From NCBI GenBank assembly GCA_002869315.1, contig PKTD01000167.1:1-43553 (forward strand): 43,553 bases of DNA. The letters are read 5' to 3'. The notes below the pieces were generated by a model. That model saw only the letters and a program-made list of their open reading frames with translations, did no database searches and was not told the origin of the DNA. Position 1 is the stretch's first letter, and the number at the start of each line of letters is the position of its first letter. Source of the stretch: Marinilabiliales bacterium. Its GTDB lineage: Bacteria; Bacteroidota; Bacteroidia; Bacteroidales; F082. This document shows, in pieces, positions 8,995 to 17,994 of this stretch. The position numbers and the translations under genes are program-made.

Positions 8995-9657
8995 CTATTT
9001 GTCCTTTAAATATTTATCAGCAACTGAAGATAACGAACTAGTCTTATCATCTTTATGTATATGATTATGAAAATAAGTTAGTTTATTCATAACTTTAAGT
9101 GTTGCCTGAACCTCCTCATCAGTTAAATTACCCATAATTATTTCTGCAGCCACCTGCATCGAATCGAAAGAACTCATAACCTCTTTTACGCCCTCCTCAG
9201 TAAGTGAAATGCGTTTTGCACGTTTATCTTTTTCGTCAGGGTATTCATAAATCAATCCATTATTTATCATTCTTTTAATAATCTCGCTACCGCTGGATAC
9301 CTCCATCAAATGAGTGTCTATCAATTCCTTTTTAAGCATACTTTCCTCTCTCAACAAAGTTGATAAAAAGCCAAATTCGTCCAAAGTTTTAATATTCGTT
9401 TCCGACAAGGCTTTTTTGGTATAATGCTTTGCAAAGCGAAATAGCCCGGCCAGTAAAGTGGAGAATTCTACTTCGGCAAAAGATTTATACTTTTTGAAAT
9501 CTTCCTTTTTATAATTTGATTTAGGAGGAAGATTACTTATAATTAACTTATCACTTAAGTAACTTGAAAACTCTCTTAAATCGTTGTTGTCAAACTCATT
9601 ATCATATTCCTCTAAATAATCTATCAGAGATTTTAAAAGAACTACATCAACCGACAT
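8995..9657 (-). CDS. MarR-family transcriptional regulator
   Basis: A 220-residue winged-helix protein. The helix-turn-helix region lies at about 95-165, with the wing YPDEKDKRAKRISLTEEG, a canonical MarR wing. The N-terminal about 60 residues are longer than in minimal MarR proteins. It is divergent from the lipoprotein/TonB-receptor genes at 9734-12857, and three GTATTA half-sites lie in the shared promoter region (9696-9731), so it plausibly represses itself and the receptor pair. The ligand is unknown. Confidence 0.88.
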   Translation of the reverse strand: MSVDVVLLKSLIDYLEEYDNEFDNNDLREFSSYLSDKLIISNLPPKSNYKKEDFKKYKSFAEVEFSTLLAGLFRFAKHYTKKALSETNIKTLDEFGFLSTLLREESMLKKELIDTHLMEVSSGSEIIKRMINNGLIYEYPDEKDKRAKRISLTEEGVKEVMSSFDSMQVAAEIIMGNLTDEEVQATLKVMNKLTYFHNHIHKDDKTSSLSSVADKYLKDK

Positions 9658-9674
9658 AAAAAAAATATTAAAAA

Positions 9675-9707
9675 TTTGTTATTTATTACGTTTTTGTATT
9701 ATTTTTG
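9675..9707 (+). promoter_or_regulatory. Promoter of the lipoprotein/TonB-receptor operon
   Basis: TTTG at 9675-9678 (-33) and TATTTTTG at 9700-9707 (-7), 21 bases apart, form a good Bacteroidota promoter 26 bases before the ATG at 9734. Immediately next to it, CAAATTTA at 9708-9715 reads TAAATTTG on the minus strand, a -7 element for the divergent marR gene. Confidence 0.65.
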
Positions 9708-9731
9708 CAAATTTAATACTAATTTGTATTA
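9696..9731. promoter_or_regulatory. Three GTATTA half-sites, putative MarR operator
   Basis: GTATTA at 9696-9701, its inverse TAATAC at 9714-9719 and GTATTA at 9726-9731 form two overlapping inverted repeats across and just downstream of both -7 elements. Binding there would block both promoters. Assignment to the adjacent MarR protein is inferred from position. Confidence 0.5.
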
Positions 9732-9733
9732 CT

Positions 9734-10462
9734 ATGAAGAAAATAACGATTTTTTTTACAACAATTTTGATTTTTGCTTTGCTGGGTTCTTGCAGCAGTT
9801 CGAAACTAACAACTGAAACTATTGTTTATAAAGACAATAAAGCCGGTCATAACCTCAGTATTGAATTAATAAAAGGTGAGGCTTTCAACAATCCCACTTA
9901 CGTTATGTGGATGGAAGATATGGATGGTAATTTCCTAAAAACCATATTTATAACTAAATCTTATGCAACAGGAATTTATGGCCATAAAATGACATCAGAC
10001 TCTACATGGTCGAATGAAGAAGGAGAATCCATTCAGGCAGCCGCCTTACCATACTGGACTCATAAGAAAGGTTTAATTGATGGTAAACATCTAATACCTA
10101 CACCAAAACATCCTTATGTAGATGCTTATGCCGGGGCAACACCGAAATCTGATTTTATTTTCCAAACTGATGATAGTTCTATGGAAAAGCCTTACAGAAT
10201 ATTGTTGGAGGTAAATCAGCCATGGGACTTTAATAAATATTGGACAAATAGCAAATATATCGATAACCTGCAGTACAAACGATCGGCCCAGCCTAGTGTA
10301 ATATACTCAGTTACAGTAAATACAGATGAAAGCGAATACTTTCTAAACCCCATAGGTCATGGTGATCCTATAGGTGAAAACGGCAAACTGTATACTAACT
10401 TATCAAATCTGACTACTTCGAAAGAGATTTTTAAAAGTATTAAACTGAATTACTCAAAATAA
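9734..10462 (+). CDS. DUF2271-like lipoprotein
   Basis: A 242-residue protein with a lipoprotein signal peptide; the lipobox LGSC places the lipidated Cys at residue 20. YVMWMEDMDGNFLKT (about 56-70) and DAYAGATPKSDFIF resemble DUF2271 periplasmic proteins, whose function is not established. It is probably membrane-anchored and extracytoplasmic. It lies 10 bases before the TonB-dependent receptor and should be cotranscribed with it, suggesting an accessory role in uptake or redox chemistry of the same substrate. The DUF2271 assignment is moderate. Confidence 0.75.
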   Translation: MKKITIFFTTILIFALLGSCSSSKLTTETIVYKDNKAGHNLSIELIKGEAFNNPTYVMWMEDMDGNFLKTIFITKSYATGIYGHKMTSDSTWSNEEGESIQAAALPYWTHKKGLIDGKHLIPTPKHPYVDAYAGATPKSDFIFQTDDSSMEKPYRILLEVNQPWDFNKYWTNSKYIDNLQYKRSAQPSVIYSVTVNTDESEYFLNPIGHGDPIGENGKLYTNLSNLTTSKEIFKSIKLNYSK

Positions 10463-10472
10463 AACTGAAAAC

Positions 10473-12857
10473 ATGAATTATCTAAAAAATATAATACTGA
10501 TATTATCCTTACTACTATTTACTATAGCAGCAAAAGCGCAAAATGCTGAACTGCATGGGAGAATTTTTGATGCGGTAAACAATGAGCCCATTGCCTTTGC
10601 AAATATCATAGTGGATGGTACCCAAATTGGAACAACCAGTGAGTTCGAAGGTAATTTTATAATTACAGGCCTGAAACCGGGATTCGTCAAGTTAAGAGCA
10701 TCCTATGTGGGATATAAGACAAAAGTAAGTTCCGATATAATAGTTAGTAATACTAATATTCCTTACATAGAACTTGCCATGGAACCCAGCGAACAACTTC
10801 TTAAAGAGGTTGTAATCACTGTAGATCCTTTTGAGAAAAAGCAAGAGGCTCCGCTTTCAATGCAAAGCATTGGGGTAAAGGAAATTGAGAGCAACCCTGG
10901 TAGTAACAGAGATATCTCCAGAGTAATACAATCGTTCCCCGGAGTTGGTTCTACACCTGCTTTCAGAAATGATGTAATTAGTAGAGGTGGTGGCCCCAGT
11001 GAAAATAGATTTTTTATGGATGGTATAGAAATCCCTGTCCTCAACCACTTTGCAACTCAGGGCGCTTCAGGAGGACCAGTAGGCATAATCAATGCTGACT
11101 TTATCGAGAATGTGGACTTCTATTCCGGATCATTCCCTGCTAATAAGTATAATGCTCTTAGCGGAATTTTAGATTTTAGACAAAAAGAAGGTAGTAAGGA
11201 TAAGACAAATATACAGGCAACCCTCGGCGCAAGTGAAATTGCCCTTACATTGGATGGTCCAATTGGTAAAAAAACATCTTATATATTTTCCATTAGAAGG
11301 TCTTATTTGCAATTTCTATTCTCGGCAATAGGACTTCCATTCCTTCCAACTTATAACGACTATCAGTTAAAATTAAAGACTAATTTCAATAAGAAAAATC
11401 AATTAACAATTATAAGTATTGGGTCTCTGGATCAGTTAACTCTTAATACTGGCATAAAGGATCCCGATGAATCGCAGGAATACATTTTAGCGCAGATACC
11501 AGTGAATAATCAATGGAGTTATACCTTTGGAGTAAACTACAAAAACTTCTTTAAAAACGGTTTTCATACTTTCGTATTTAGTCGTAATATGCTGAATAAC
11601 AGCTTCTACAAATATCCTGATAATGATGATAGCAAGCCAAAGACTTTCGACTATTTATCAACTGAGGCTGAAAACAAATTAAGATATGAATTATCAATGC
11701 GAAAAAATGGTTTTAAATATATCTTTACAGGAAACCTTGAATATGCCGACTATTATAATAAAACCTATCAGCAACTATATTTAAACGATAGTTTGATAGA
11801 TTTTAATTATACTACTTCATTCAATATGGTAAAATATGGTGCCTCTGCTCAGGTAAGTAAGAAAATTCTTAATAATAACCTTTTGGTGTCAGCCGGTCTT
11901 CGTTTCGATGGTAATAATTATAATTCAAATACATCCAACCCATTGAATCAACTATCACCAAGAGTTTCCTTAAGTTATTCTTTAACAGAAAAAGACATAA
12001 TAAATTTTGGTGTAGGAAGGTATTTTCAACAGGCTGCCTATACTACTCTGGGATTTAGAAATAATGCAGGTGATTTGGTCAACAAAGACGGAAAAGGATT
12101 TATTGGTGTAAACCATATTAACCTTGGTTATGAACATAGATTTTCAGAGGCCATCCTACTTTCTGCAGAAGGTTTTTATAAAGATTATTTCCAATATCCA
12201 ATCGATTTGATAAATGGTGTCAGCCTGGCAAATCAGGGTGCAGAATACAGCAGTGTAGCCGGTGCGGCCCCGGTAAGTTTTACTGGTAAAGGAAGGGCTG
12301 TTGGATTCGAGCTATTGAGTAGAATTAACCTCAAATCATTTAACTTTCTGGGATCTTATACTTTCGTTAGAAGTTTATTTACAGACCTTAAAGGTGATTA
12401 TATACCGTCTTCATGGGACAGCAGGCACCTGCTAACCCTAACAGGTACAAAGAGTTTCGATAAAAACTGGAGAGTAGGTTTCAAATGGAGATTTGTAGGT
12501 GGCCTGCCATATACTCCATACGATTTGGAGACTTCTGCTAATATTGAAGCATGGAATGCAAGAGGTCAGGCTTACTTTGATTTCTCTGAACTCAATACAT
12601 TACGTTTTGAAGCATTCCACCAATTAGACCTAAGGGTTGATAAGAATTTCTTTTTCGATAAATGGGCTTTGATGGTATATATTGATATTCAAAACGTATA
12701 TAATTTTCAAAACAGAGGCCAGGATTATATTATCAGAGAGAAAAATCCGGATGGAAGTTTTAAAACCACCAATAACGGCCAGGATTATGTACTCAAAAGT
12801 GTAGAAAATTTTTCAGGAACAGTACTACCTACATTGGGTATTATGATAAAATTATAA
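10473..12857 (+). CDS. TonB-dependent outer-membrane receptor
   Basis: A 794-residue receptor. Residues 1-22 are a signal peptide ending AKAQ. About 25-110 form a carboxypeptidase-regulatory-like beta domain (GRIFDAVNNEPIAFANI, SYVGYKTKV). The plug (about 115-240) contains SFPGVGSTPAFRNDVISRGG and FFMDGIEIP, and a beta-barrel follows. It lacks the SusC-specific signature, and no susD neighbour exists, so it is not a polysaccharide utilisation receptor. With the upstream DUF2271-like lipoprotein and the divergent MarR gene it forms a small regulated uptake module. The substrate cannot be read from the sequence; metal complexes or small organics are plausible. Confidence 0.92.
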   Translation: MNYLKNIILILSLLLFTIAAKAQNAELHGRIFDAVNNEPIAFANIIVDGTQIGTTSEFEGNFIITGLKPGFVKLRASYVGYKTKVSSDIIVSNTNIPYIELAMEPSEQLLKEVVITVDPFEKKQEAPLSMQSIGVKEIESNPGSNRDISRVIQSFPGVGSTPAFRNDVISRGGGPSENRFFMDGIEIPVLNHFATQGASGGPVGIINADFIENVDFYSGSFPANKYNALSGILDFRQKEGSKDKTNIQATLGASEIALTLDGPIGKKTSYIFSIRRSYLQFLFSAIGLPFLPTYNDYQLKLKTNFNKKNQLTIISIGSLDQLTLNTGIKDPDESQEYILAQIPVNNQWSYTFGVNYKNFFKNGFHTFVFSRNMLNNSFYKYPDNDDSKPKTFDYLSTEAENKLRYELSMRKNGFKYIFTGNLEYADYYNKTYQQLYLNDSLIDFNYTTSFNMVKYGASAQVSKKILNNNLLVSAGLRFDGNNYNSNTSNPLNQLSPRVSLSYSLTEKDIINFGVGRYFQQAAYTTLGFRNNAGDLVNKDGKGFIGVNHINLGYEHRFSEAILLSAEGFYKDYFQYPIDLINGVSLANQGAEYSSVAGAAPVSFTGKGRAVGFELLSRINLKSFNFLGSYTFVRSLFTDLKGDYIPSSWDSRHLLTLTGTKSFDKNWRVGFKWRFVGGLPYTPYDLETSANIEAWNARGQAYFDFSELNTLRFEAFHQLDLRVDKNFFFDKWALMVYIDIQNVYNFQNRGQDYIIREKNPDGSFKTTNNGQDYVLKSVENFSGTVLPTLGIMIKL

Positions 12858-12924
12858 CACTCCCTGAGATTTTGATAATTTATTGTTAAATTAAATTTGT
12901 TCTTCGACAAACTTATTAAATACT

Positions 12925-12932
12925 TAACTTTG
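12925..12932 (+). promoter_or_regulatory. -7 promoter element of the Cas4-like nuclease gene
   Basis: TAACTTTG is an exact TAnnTTTG match 32 bases before the ATG at 12965. Confidence 0.55.
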
Positions 12933-12964
12933 CCGTTCCATTCTCTTAAAATCATAACTAATTT

Positions 12965-13717
12965 ATGGAACGCCATTTATTGTCGAAATCAACATTTATA
13001 AGAAGCAATCAGTGTTTAAAGTCACTGTATCTGAATAAAAAAAGACCGTTCTTGCGTGACAAACTTAGTCCGCAACAGAGAGCAAAATTTCAGAGAGGTC
13101 ACAAAATTGGAGAGTTGGCACAACAACTATTCCCTGGCGGAATAGATATGAGGCCTAAATCTCCTTCTCAATATCAGAAGAGGGTTCTTGAAGTAAAGCA
13201 TCTGATTGATACTAACTCACAAAACATAATTTATGAAGCAAGTTTTCAGTATGACCAACTACTTGCAATACTGGATATACTTGTTAAAGTAGGTGATGAA
13301 TGGATAGCTTATGAAGTTAAAAGTTCATTAGGCATTTACGATACATATATTTTGGATTCTGCGTTTCAATACTATATTATTACTAATTCAGGAATAAATC
13401 TTAAGGATTTTAAACTTATTCATATCGATCCCGATTATGAATTTGAAGGACAACCAGAAATTGGCAAACTTTTTAAAGAAGTAAGTGTTCTGGATGAGGT
13501 TTTAAAACTTCAGGACTATATAAAAGAGCAGTCACTAAGGGCGAAAGAGACATTAAAACTTGAAAAATCTCCTAATATAGAACCAGGAGAGCAATGTACA
13601 AATCCTTATCCCTGCGACTTCATTGGTCACTGCTGGAAGAAATATCCTCCTGAAGAAAGACCACAAATAGAATATAAGAACGAAGATTTTTACAATTTTC
13701 TCAATAAAATAAAGTAA
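12965..13717 (+). CDS. Cas4/Dna2-like PD-(D/E)XK nuclease with a probable Fe-S cluster
   Basis: A 250-residue stand-alone protein. The nuclease core shows His46 (RGHKIGE), Asp104 (ILDIL) and EVK at 117-119 (IAYEVKSS), the expected PD-(D/E)XK arrangement. Cys17 near the N-terminus and Cys211, Cys217 and Cys223 near the C-terminus reproduce the one-plus-three spacing of the 4Fe-4S staple in Cas4, AddB and Dna2. There is no helicase domain, no CRISPR locus nearby, and none of the long C-terminal region of DUF2779 proteins. The predicted activity is single-strand DNA end processing in repair. The neighbour dnaB has its own promoter-like element, so the adjacency may be incidental. Confidence 0.8.
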   Translation: MERHLLSKSTFIRSNQCLKSLYLNKKRPFLRDKLSPQQRAKFQRGHKIGELAQQLFPGGIDMRPKSPSQYQKRVLEVKHLIDTNSQNIIYEASFQYDQLLAILDILVKVGDEWIAYEVKSSLGIYDTYILDSAFQYYIITNSGINLKDFKLIHIDPDYEFEGQPEIGKLFKEVSVLDEVLKLQDYIKEQSLRAKETLKLEKSPNIEPGEQCTNPYPCDFIGHCWKKYPPEERPQIEYKNEDFYNFLNKIK

Positions 13718-13799
13718 GATTCCTAACTATGTCAATTAAGGGGCATAAGGTAATCTGAAAAAATTTATCAACAATACAAATTCAACTAAGGCATATTAT

Positions 13800-13807
13800 T
13801 ATTTTTG
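13800..13807 (+). promoter_or_regulatory. -7 element immediately before dnaB
   Basis: TATTTTTG matches TAnnTTTG with only 4 bases to the ATG at 13812, so a transcript started here would be leaderless or nearly so. No clear -33 element was found. Confidence 0.4.
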
Positions 13808-13811
13808 ATGC

Positions 13812-15329
13812 ATGGAAGAGACAAAAAAGAAAAGACAAAAACCTACTGAGGGGATAGCCAATAAAGGTGTTTCGCAGCAGTTTTTGGAACATGGAAAAAT
13901 ACCACCCCAAGCAGTAGATCTTGAGGAAGCAGTGCTCGGAGCCCTTATGCTGGAGAAGGACGCCGTATCGGCTGTAATTGATATTTTAACTACCAAAGTT
14001 TTTTATAAGGATGCACATCAAAGGATTTTTAAAGCCATATCCAGTTTGTTTGGACGCTCAGAACCAATTGATATACTAACAGTTACCAATGAACTAAAAA
14101 GTACGGGTGAACTGGAAATGGTAGGCGGACCATATTATATAACAATGTTAACTTCCCGCGTTGCCTCAGCAGCTAATATTGAATATCACGCAAGGATTAT
14201 TCAGCAAAAACACATACAGCGCGATTTAATTTCTATCTCTTCCGAAATAATTAAAGATGCCTATGAAGATACTACTGATGTATTTTCACTTTTGGATAAA
14301 GCTGAGCAGAATTTGTTTTCTGTTTCAGAAACTAATCTGAGACGAAACTTTGAGGATATGCCTTCATTGGTGCGTCAGGCAATTGAAGATATAGAGAGTG
14401 CAAAAAACTCGGATTCTCATTTCCGTGGTGTCCCCAGTGGTTATGTTGATATGGACAGAATTACTTCAGGATGGCAAAAGTCGGATTTAATTATTTTGGC
14501 TGCAAGACCGTCAATGGGTAAAACTGCATTTGCACTATCCATGGCTCGTAATATGGCAGTGGATTTTGATAAACCTATAGCATTTTTCTCTCTTGAGATG
14601 TCGGCAGTTCAATTGGTAACAAGGCTTATCTCTGCTGAATCGGAATTAACTTCTGATAAATTAAAGAAGGGAGAACTTGCCGATCACGAATGGGAGCAAT
14701 TAAATGCTAAAATTCGTAAACTAAGTGAAGCAAAAATATTCATCGATGATACCCCTGCCCTATCAATATTTGAACTTAGAGCAAAATGCCGTCGTTTAAA
14801 ACAACAGCACGACATACAAATGGTATTTATCGATTATCTGCAACTTATGACTGCCGGCGGCGATAATAAAGGTAATCGCGAGCAGGAAATATCTCAAATT
14901 TCAAGATCATTAAAAGCATTGGCAAAGGAATTAAATGTTCCAGTACTCGCATTATCACAGTTAAGCCGTGCCGTGGAAACAAGACCTGGTCAAAGTAAAA
15001 GACCAATATTATCTGACCTGAGGGAGTCGGGAGCAATTGAGCAGGATGCCGACCTTGTGCTCTTTATTTATCGTGCAGAGTATTACAAAATTGATGAATT
15101 TGAAGATGGAACACCAACAACAGGTGTATCTGAAATTATTATTGCAAAACATCGTAATGGTGCTGTGGGTGATATAAAACTTAGGTTTATTGATAAATTT
15201 GCACGCTTCGAAGATTATATCCAGGGTGGTAATACCAGTTTCTCAACCGGAGATGTTCAGGCAGGATTTATTACAAAACAATCTAAAATGGATGATTATC
15301 GAGATTTAGGTGATGATACCCCATTTTAA
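13812..15329 (+). CDS. dnaB: Replicative DNA helicase DnaB
   Basis: A 505-residue hexameric replication-fork helicase. The N-terminal helical domain (PPQAVDLEEAVLGALML, about 32-48) and the RecA-like domain with Walker A ARPSMGKTAFAL (about 235-246), the Walker B region VFIDYLQLM and the arginine-finger region AKHRNGAVGDIKL are all present. No intein or frameshift interrupts it. The first about 30 residues are Lys-rich and variable. The TAA at 15329 is followed 48 bases later by an exported-protein gene without a clear promoter of its own. Confidence 0.97.
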   Translation: MEETKKKRQKPTEGIANKGVSQQFLEHGKIPPQAVDLEEAVLGALMLEKDAVSAVIDILTTKVFYKDAHQRIFKAISSLFGRSEPIDILTVTNELKSTGELEMVGGPYYITMLTSRVASAANIEYHARIIQQKHIQRDLISISSEIIKDAYEDTTDVFSLLDKAEQNLFSVSETNLRRNFEDMPSLVRQAIEDIESAKNSDSHFRGVPSGYVDMDRITSGWQKSDLIILAARPSMGKTAFALSMARNMAVDFDKPIAFFSLEMSAVQLVTRLISAESELTSDKLKKGELADHEWEQLNAKIRKLSEAKIFIDDTPALSIFELRAKCRRLKQQHDIQMVFIDYLQLMTAGGDNKGNREQEISQISRSLKALAKELNVPVLALSQLSRAVETRPGQSKRPILSDLRESGAIEQDADLVLFIYRAEYYKIDEFEDGTPTTGVSEIIIAKHRNGAVGDIKLRFIDKFARFEDYIQGGNTSFSTGDVQAGFITKQSKMDDYRDLGDDTPF

Positions 15330-15377
15330 AATTTGAATTTACTTATCAAAAGAATATAAAAACTAACAATTATTAAT

Positions 15378-16220
15378 ATGAAATCTTTCAAAAAATTGGC
15401 CTTTGTAGCAGCCTTGATAATGCTACCTATTTTCTTAACAACAACTTTTGCTCAGAAAAAAGTTATGTTAAAATACAACCTCAAAGAGGGATCAACATAT
15501 AAAAATTTAACTAAAGTTGATCAGGAAATAGGATTTGAAGCCAACGGTCAGACAATGAGTCTGAATCAAGTAATTTTAATGAAAACCTCCATTACTGCTG
15601 AAGATGCTGAGAATAGTAATATCAGGCTAAACACAAAATTAGATGCCATGAGAATGGAACAGAGTATTTTTGGTATGGATATTATTTATGACTCTGAAAT
15701 TGATAGTACTAAAAAAGACCCAATGGTACAAAAAGTTGCCGAATCACTCGATAAACTTATTGGCTCTACATATGGTGTTATTATTGATGAACAAGGCAAT
15801 ATTATAGAATACGATATGGGAGATTTTGGCTCCAATAGCGATATAACCAACAATCTTACCTCAGGAAATAGTTACGCAAATTTTCCTGATAAAAAAGTTG
15901 CTGTTGGTGATTCATGGGAGGCAGATATTACTCCACTGAAAGACAGCGATATGAGTTATCACACCAAGTATACTGTTGTTAAAATCAAGAAAAAAGAGGT
16001 TACCCTTGCTGTGGAAACAAAAATTAGCGGTAACAAATTGAATAATATGGATTCAAAAATTGAAGGTTCAATTACTGGTGAGATGTTAGTAGATCCTAAA
16101 ACAGGATGGACAATTTCTTCAGATATGGATATGGAAATGACTATGGAACTTGATCAGCAGGGAACAAAATTCCCTGCCACAATTAGTGGTACTGTAACTG
16201 TAGAACCAATTAAGGAATAG
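15378..16220 (+). CDS. Exported protein of unknown function (DUF6263-like)
   Basis: A 280-residue protein with a signal peptide (about 1-25, ending TFAQ). The rest is predicted beta-rich: KYNLKEGSTYKNLTKVDQEI near the start, and KVAVGDSWEADITPLKD followed by a C-terminal KTGWTISSDMDMEMTMELDQ segment. This pattern resembles Bacteroidota periplasmic proteins grouped as DUF6263, but the match is from memory of the pattern only. It sits between dnaB and rimO, 6 bases ahead of rimO, so it is probably cotranscribed with rimO. Function unknown. Confidence 0.8.
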   Translation: MKSFKKLAFVAALIMLPIFLTTTFAQKKVMLKYNLKEGSTYKNLTKVDQEIGFEANGQTMSLNQVILMKTSITAEDAENSNIRLNTKLDAMRMEQSIFGMDIIYDSEIDSTKKDPMVQKVAESLDKLIGSTYGVIIDEQGNIIEYDMGDFGSNSDITNNLTSGNSYANFPDKKVAVGDSWEADITPLKDSDMSYHTKYTVVKIKKKEVTLAVETKISGNKLNNMDSKIEGSITGEMLVDPKTGWTISSDMDMEMTMELDQQGTKFPATISGTVTVEPIKE

Positions 16221-16226
16221 ATAAAT

Positions 16227-17525
16227 TTGAAGAAAAAAACCATCAATATCATAAGTTTAGGTTGCAGTAAAAATCTTGTGGATTCAGAGGTTTTAATGCG
16301 CCAACTAGGTGATAATTATATCGTTAGCCACAACCTCAATACTGAAGCAGACATACAGGTAGTTAACACCTGTGGCTTTATAGGCGATGCCAAAGAAGAG
16401 TCGGTAGATACCATTTTGCAACTCACTAAAGCAAAAAGCAATGGTCTTACTAAAAAGGTTTTTGTTACTGGCTGCCTTTCTCAACGATATAAAAATGATC
16501 TAAAAAAAGAAATCCCTGATGTTGATGGTTTTTTTGGCGTTAATGATTTGCCAGAAATCTTAAAGTCGCTGGAAGTAGATTATAAGGAGGAGTTAATAGG
16601 AGAAAGGAAAATAACTACACCATCTCACTTTGCTTATTTAAAAATTTCAGAGGGCTGCGACAGAGATTGTAGTTATTGCGCAATTCCACTCATAAGAGGA
16701 AAACACAAATCCAAACCAATTGAAGAATTAGTTAAGGAAGCACAGTTTCTTGCCTCAAATGGTGTAAAAGAGTTGATACTAATTGCTCAGGATTTAACTT
16801 ACTATGGAATTGACATTTATAGAAAAAGAAAAATAACTGAACTGGTTAATAAATTATCAGAAGTAAAGGGCATAGAATGGATAAGGCTACACTATGCGTA
16901 TCCTGCAGCCTTTCCTTTAGACCTCATTGACGAAATAAACGATAATCCAAAAGTTTGTAATTACCTGGATATTCCTTTGCAACATATTAATAATCGTATT
17001 CTTAAATCAATGAAAAGAGCACATGACAAGGATACTACCATTAATTTAGTTGAAAAATTCCGACAAAAATTAACTAACGCTAGTCTGAGAACCACTTTTA
17101 TTGTTGGATATCCGGGCGAAACAGATGAAGAGTTTGAGGAATTATATCAATTTGTTGAAAAATATAAATTTGATAGAATGGGGGTCTTTCAATATTCTGA
17201 AGAGGAAGATACTTCAGCTTTTGATTTGAAGGATGACGTAGACCCACAAACCAAGCAAGACATAGCAGATAAACTAATGATGCTGCAACAACAATTATCT
17301 CTTGAAAGGAATAAGGAAAAAGTAGGTTTAACATTAAAAGTTATTATTGACCGTAAAGAAGATCCATATTATATTGGAAGAACAGAATTTGATTCTCCGG
17401 AAGTAGATAATGAAGTCCTTATAAATATTGAAAACGAAGATTTAAAGCTAGGTGAGTTCTATAATGTGGAGATAACAAAAGCCGACTTCTTTGATTTATA
17501 TGGAAAAATTAGTCCGGAAAATTAA
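16227..17525 (+). CDS. rimO: Ribosomal protein S12 methylthiotransferase RimO
   Basis: A 432-residue radical-SAM enzyme that methylthiolates the conserved Asp of ribosomal protein S12. An N-terminal MTTase domain carries the Cys ligands of the auxiliary cluster (LGCSKN, NTCGF, TGCLSQR). The radical-SAM motif CDRDCSYC lies near residue 147. A C-terminal TRAM domain (about 370-430) ends the protein. The start is a TTG at 16227, preceded by AAGGAA overlapping the previous stop, one of the few Shine-Dalgarno-like sites here. A TTG start fits the expected N-terminus and no upstream ATG is in frame. Confidence 0.95.
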   Translation: MKKKTINIISLGCSKNLVDSEVLMRQLGDNYIVSHNLNTEADIQVVNTCGFIGDAKEESVDTILQLTKAKSNGLTKKVFVTGCLSQRYKNDLKKEIPDVDGFFGVNDLPEILKSLEVDYKEELIGERKITTPSHFAYLKISEGCDRDCSYCAIPLIRGKHKSKPIEELVKEAQFLASNGVKELILIAQDLTYYGIDIYRKRKITELVNKLSEVKGIEWIRLHYAYPAAFPLDLIDEINDNPKVCNYLDIPLQHINNRILKSMKRAHDKDTTINLVEKFRQKLTNASLRTTFIVGYPGETDEEFEELYQFVEKYKFDRMGVFQYSEEEDTSAFDLKDDVDPQTKQDIADKLMMLQQQLSLERNKEKVGLTLKVIIDRKEDPYYIGRTEFDSPEVDNEVLINIENEDLKLGEFYNVEITKADFFDLYGKISPEN

Positions 17526-17728
17526 ATATACATTTTCGGAGATTTCATATTGAAAAATAACCATTTCTGAAACATTTAAACCTGGGAATACCTATATAAA
17601 AATCTACATATATTATTACTTTCTCTTTATCAATAAATTATATTTATTGGCATGCCGATTGATAGGACAATGCTATTACATTCCCCATAAGGAACAATTG
17701 TAATTGAAAAATTTGGTTTTGGTTGATT

Positions 17729-17768
17729 CAGGTCGGTTGTGAGATTTTCTCCCCGACCTGTTTTTTTT
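17729..17768 (+). terminator. Intrinsic terminator hairpin
   Basis: CAGGTCGG (17729-17736) pairs with CCGACCTG (17753-17760), an 8-bp G+C-rich stem with a 16-base loop, followed by eight T. It most simply ends the dnaB-rimO side transcription, although it lies 204 bases past the rimO stop. Confidence 0.75.
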
Positions 17769-17945
17769 AGCCCGGATTTTAAAATATTGAATTGCATTCG
17801 ATTAAATAAACTAATGGGAATTCTAAACCTTAAGTAAACAGGATGTTTTAAATAGTTGATTAAGTTTAGATCAGAAAAATATTGTGATCTTGGATTCTCT
17901 ACAACATCAGCCAAAATAATTATCACCACCTCTCCTCATTTATTT

Positions 17946-17953
17946 TAATTTTG
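17946..17953 (+). promoter_or_regulatory. -7 promoter element of the MORN-repeat gene
   Basis: TAATTTTG is an exact TAnnTTTG match 41 bases before the ATG at 17995. Confidence 0.5.
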
Positions 17954-17994
17954 CATGTTATATAAAACAACATCTTAATTCAAAAATTAAAAAG

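Larger units (their letters stand above)
17526..17994. other. 469-base gap holding one terminator-like hairpin
   Basis: No convincing gene was seen. A minus-strand frame at 17630-17929 begins at a GTG directly after a stop and resembles nothing recognised. The plus strand holds a hairpin at 17729-17768 and the promoter of the MORN gene at its right end. About 200 bases separate rimO from the hairpin, so a long 3' untranslated region or a small RNA is possible. Confidence 0.5.

Noticed and set aside
12965-13717. CRISPR-associated Cas4
   Set aside because: No repeat array and no other cas gene occur in the window; the domain is shared with repair nucleases.
17630-17929. 99-residue minus-strand reading frame
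   Set aside because: It begins at a GTG directly after an in-frame stop, has no -7 element, shows no recognisable motif and runs across a strong plus-strand terminator.
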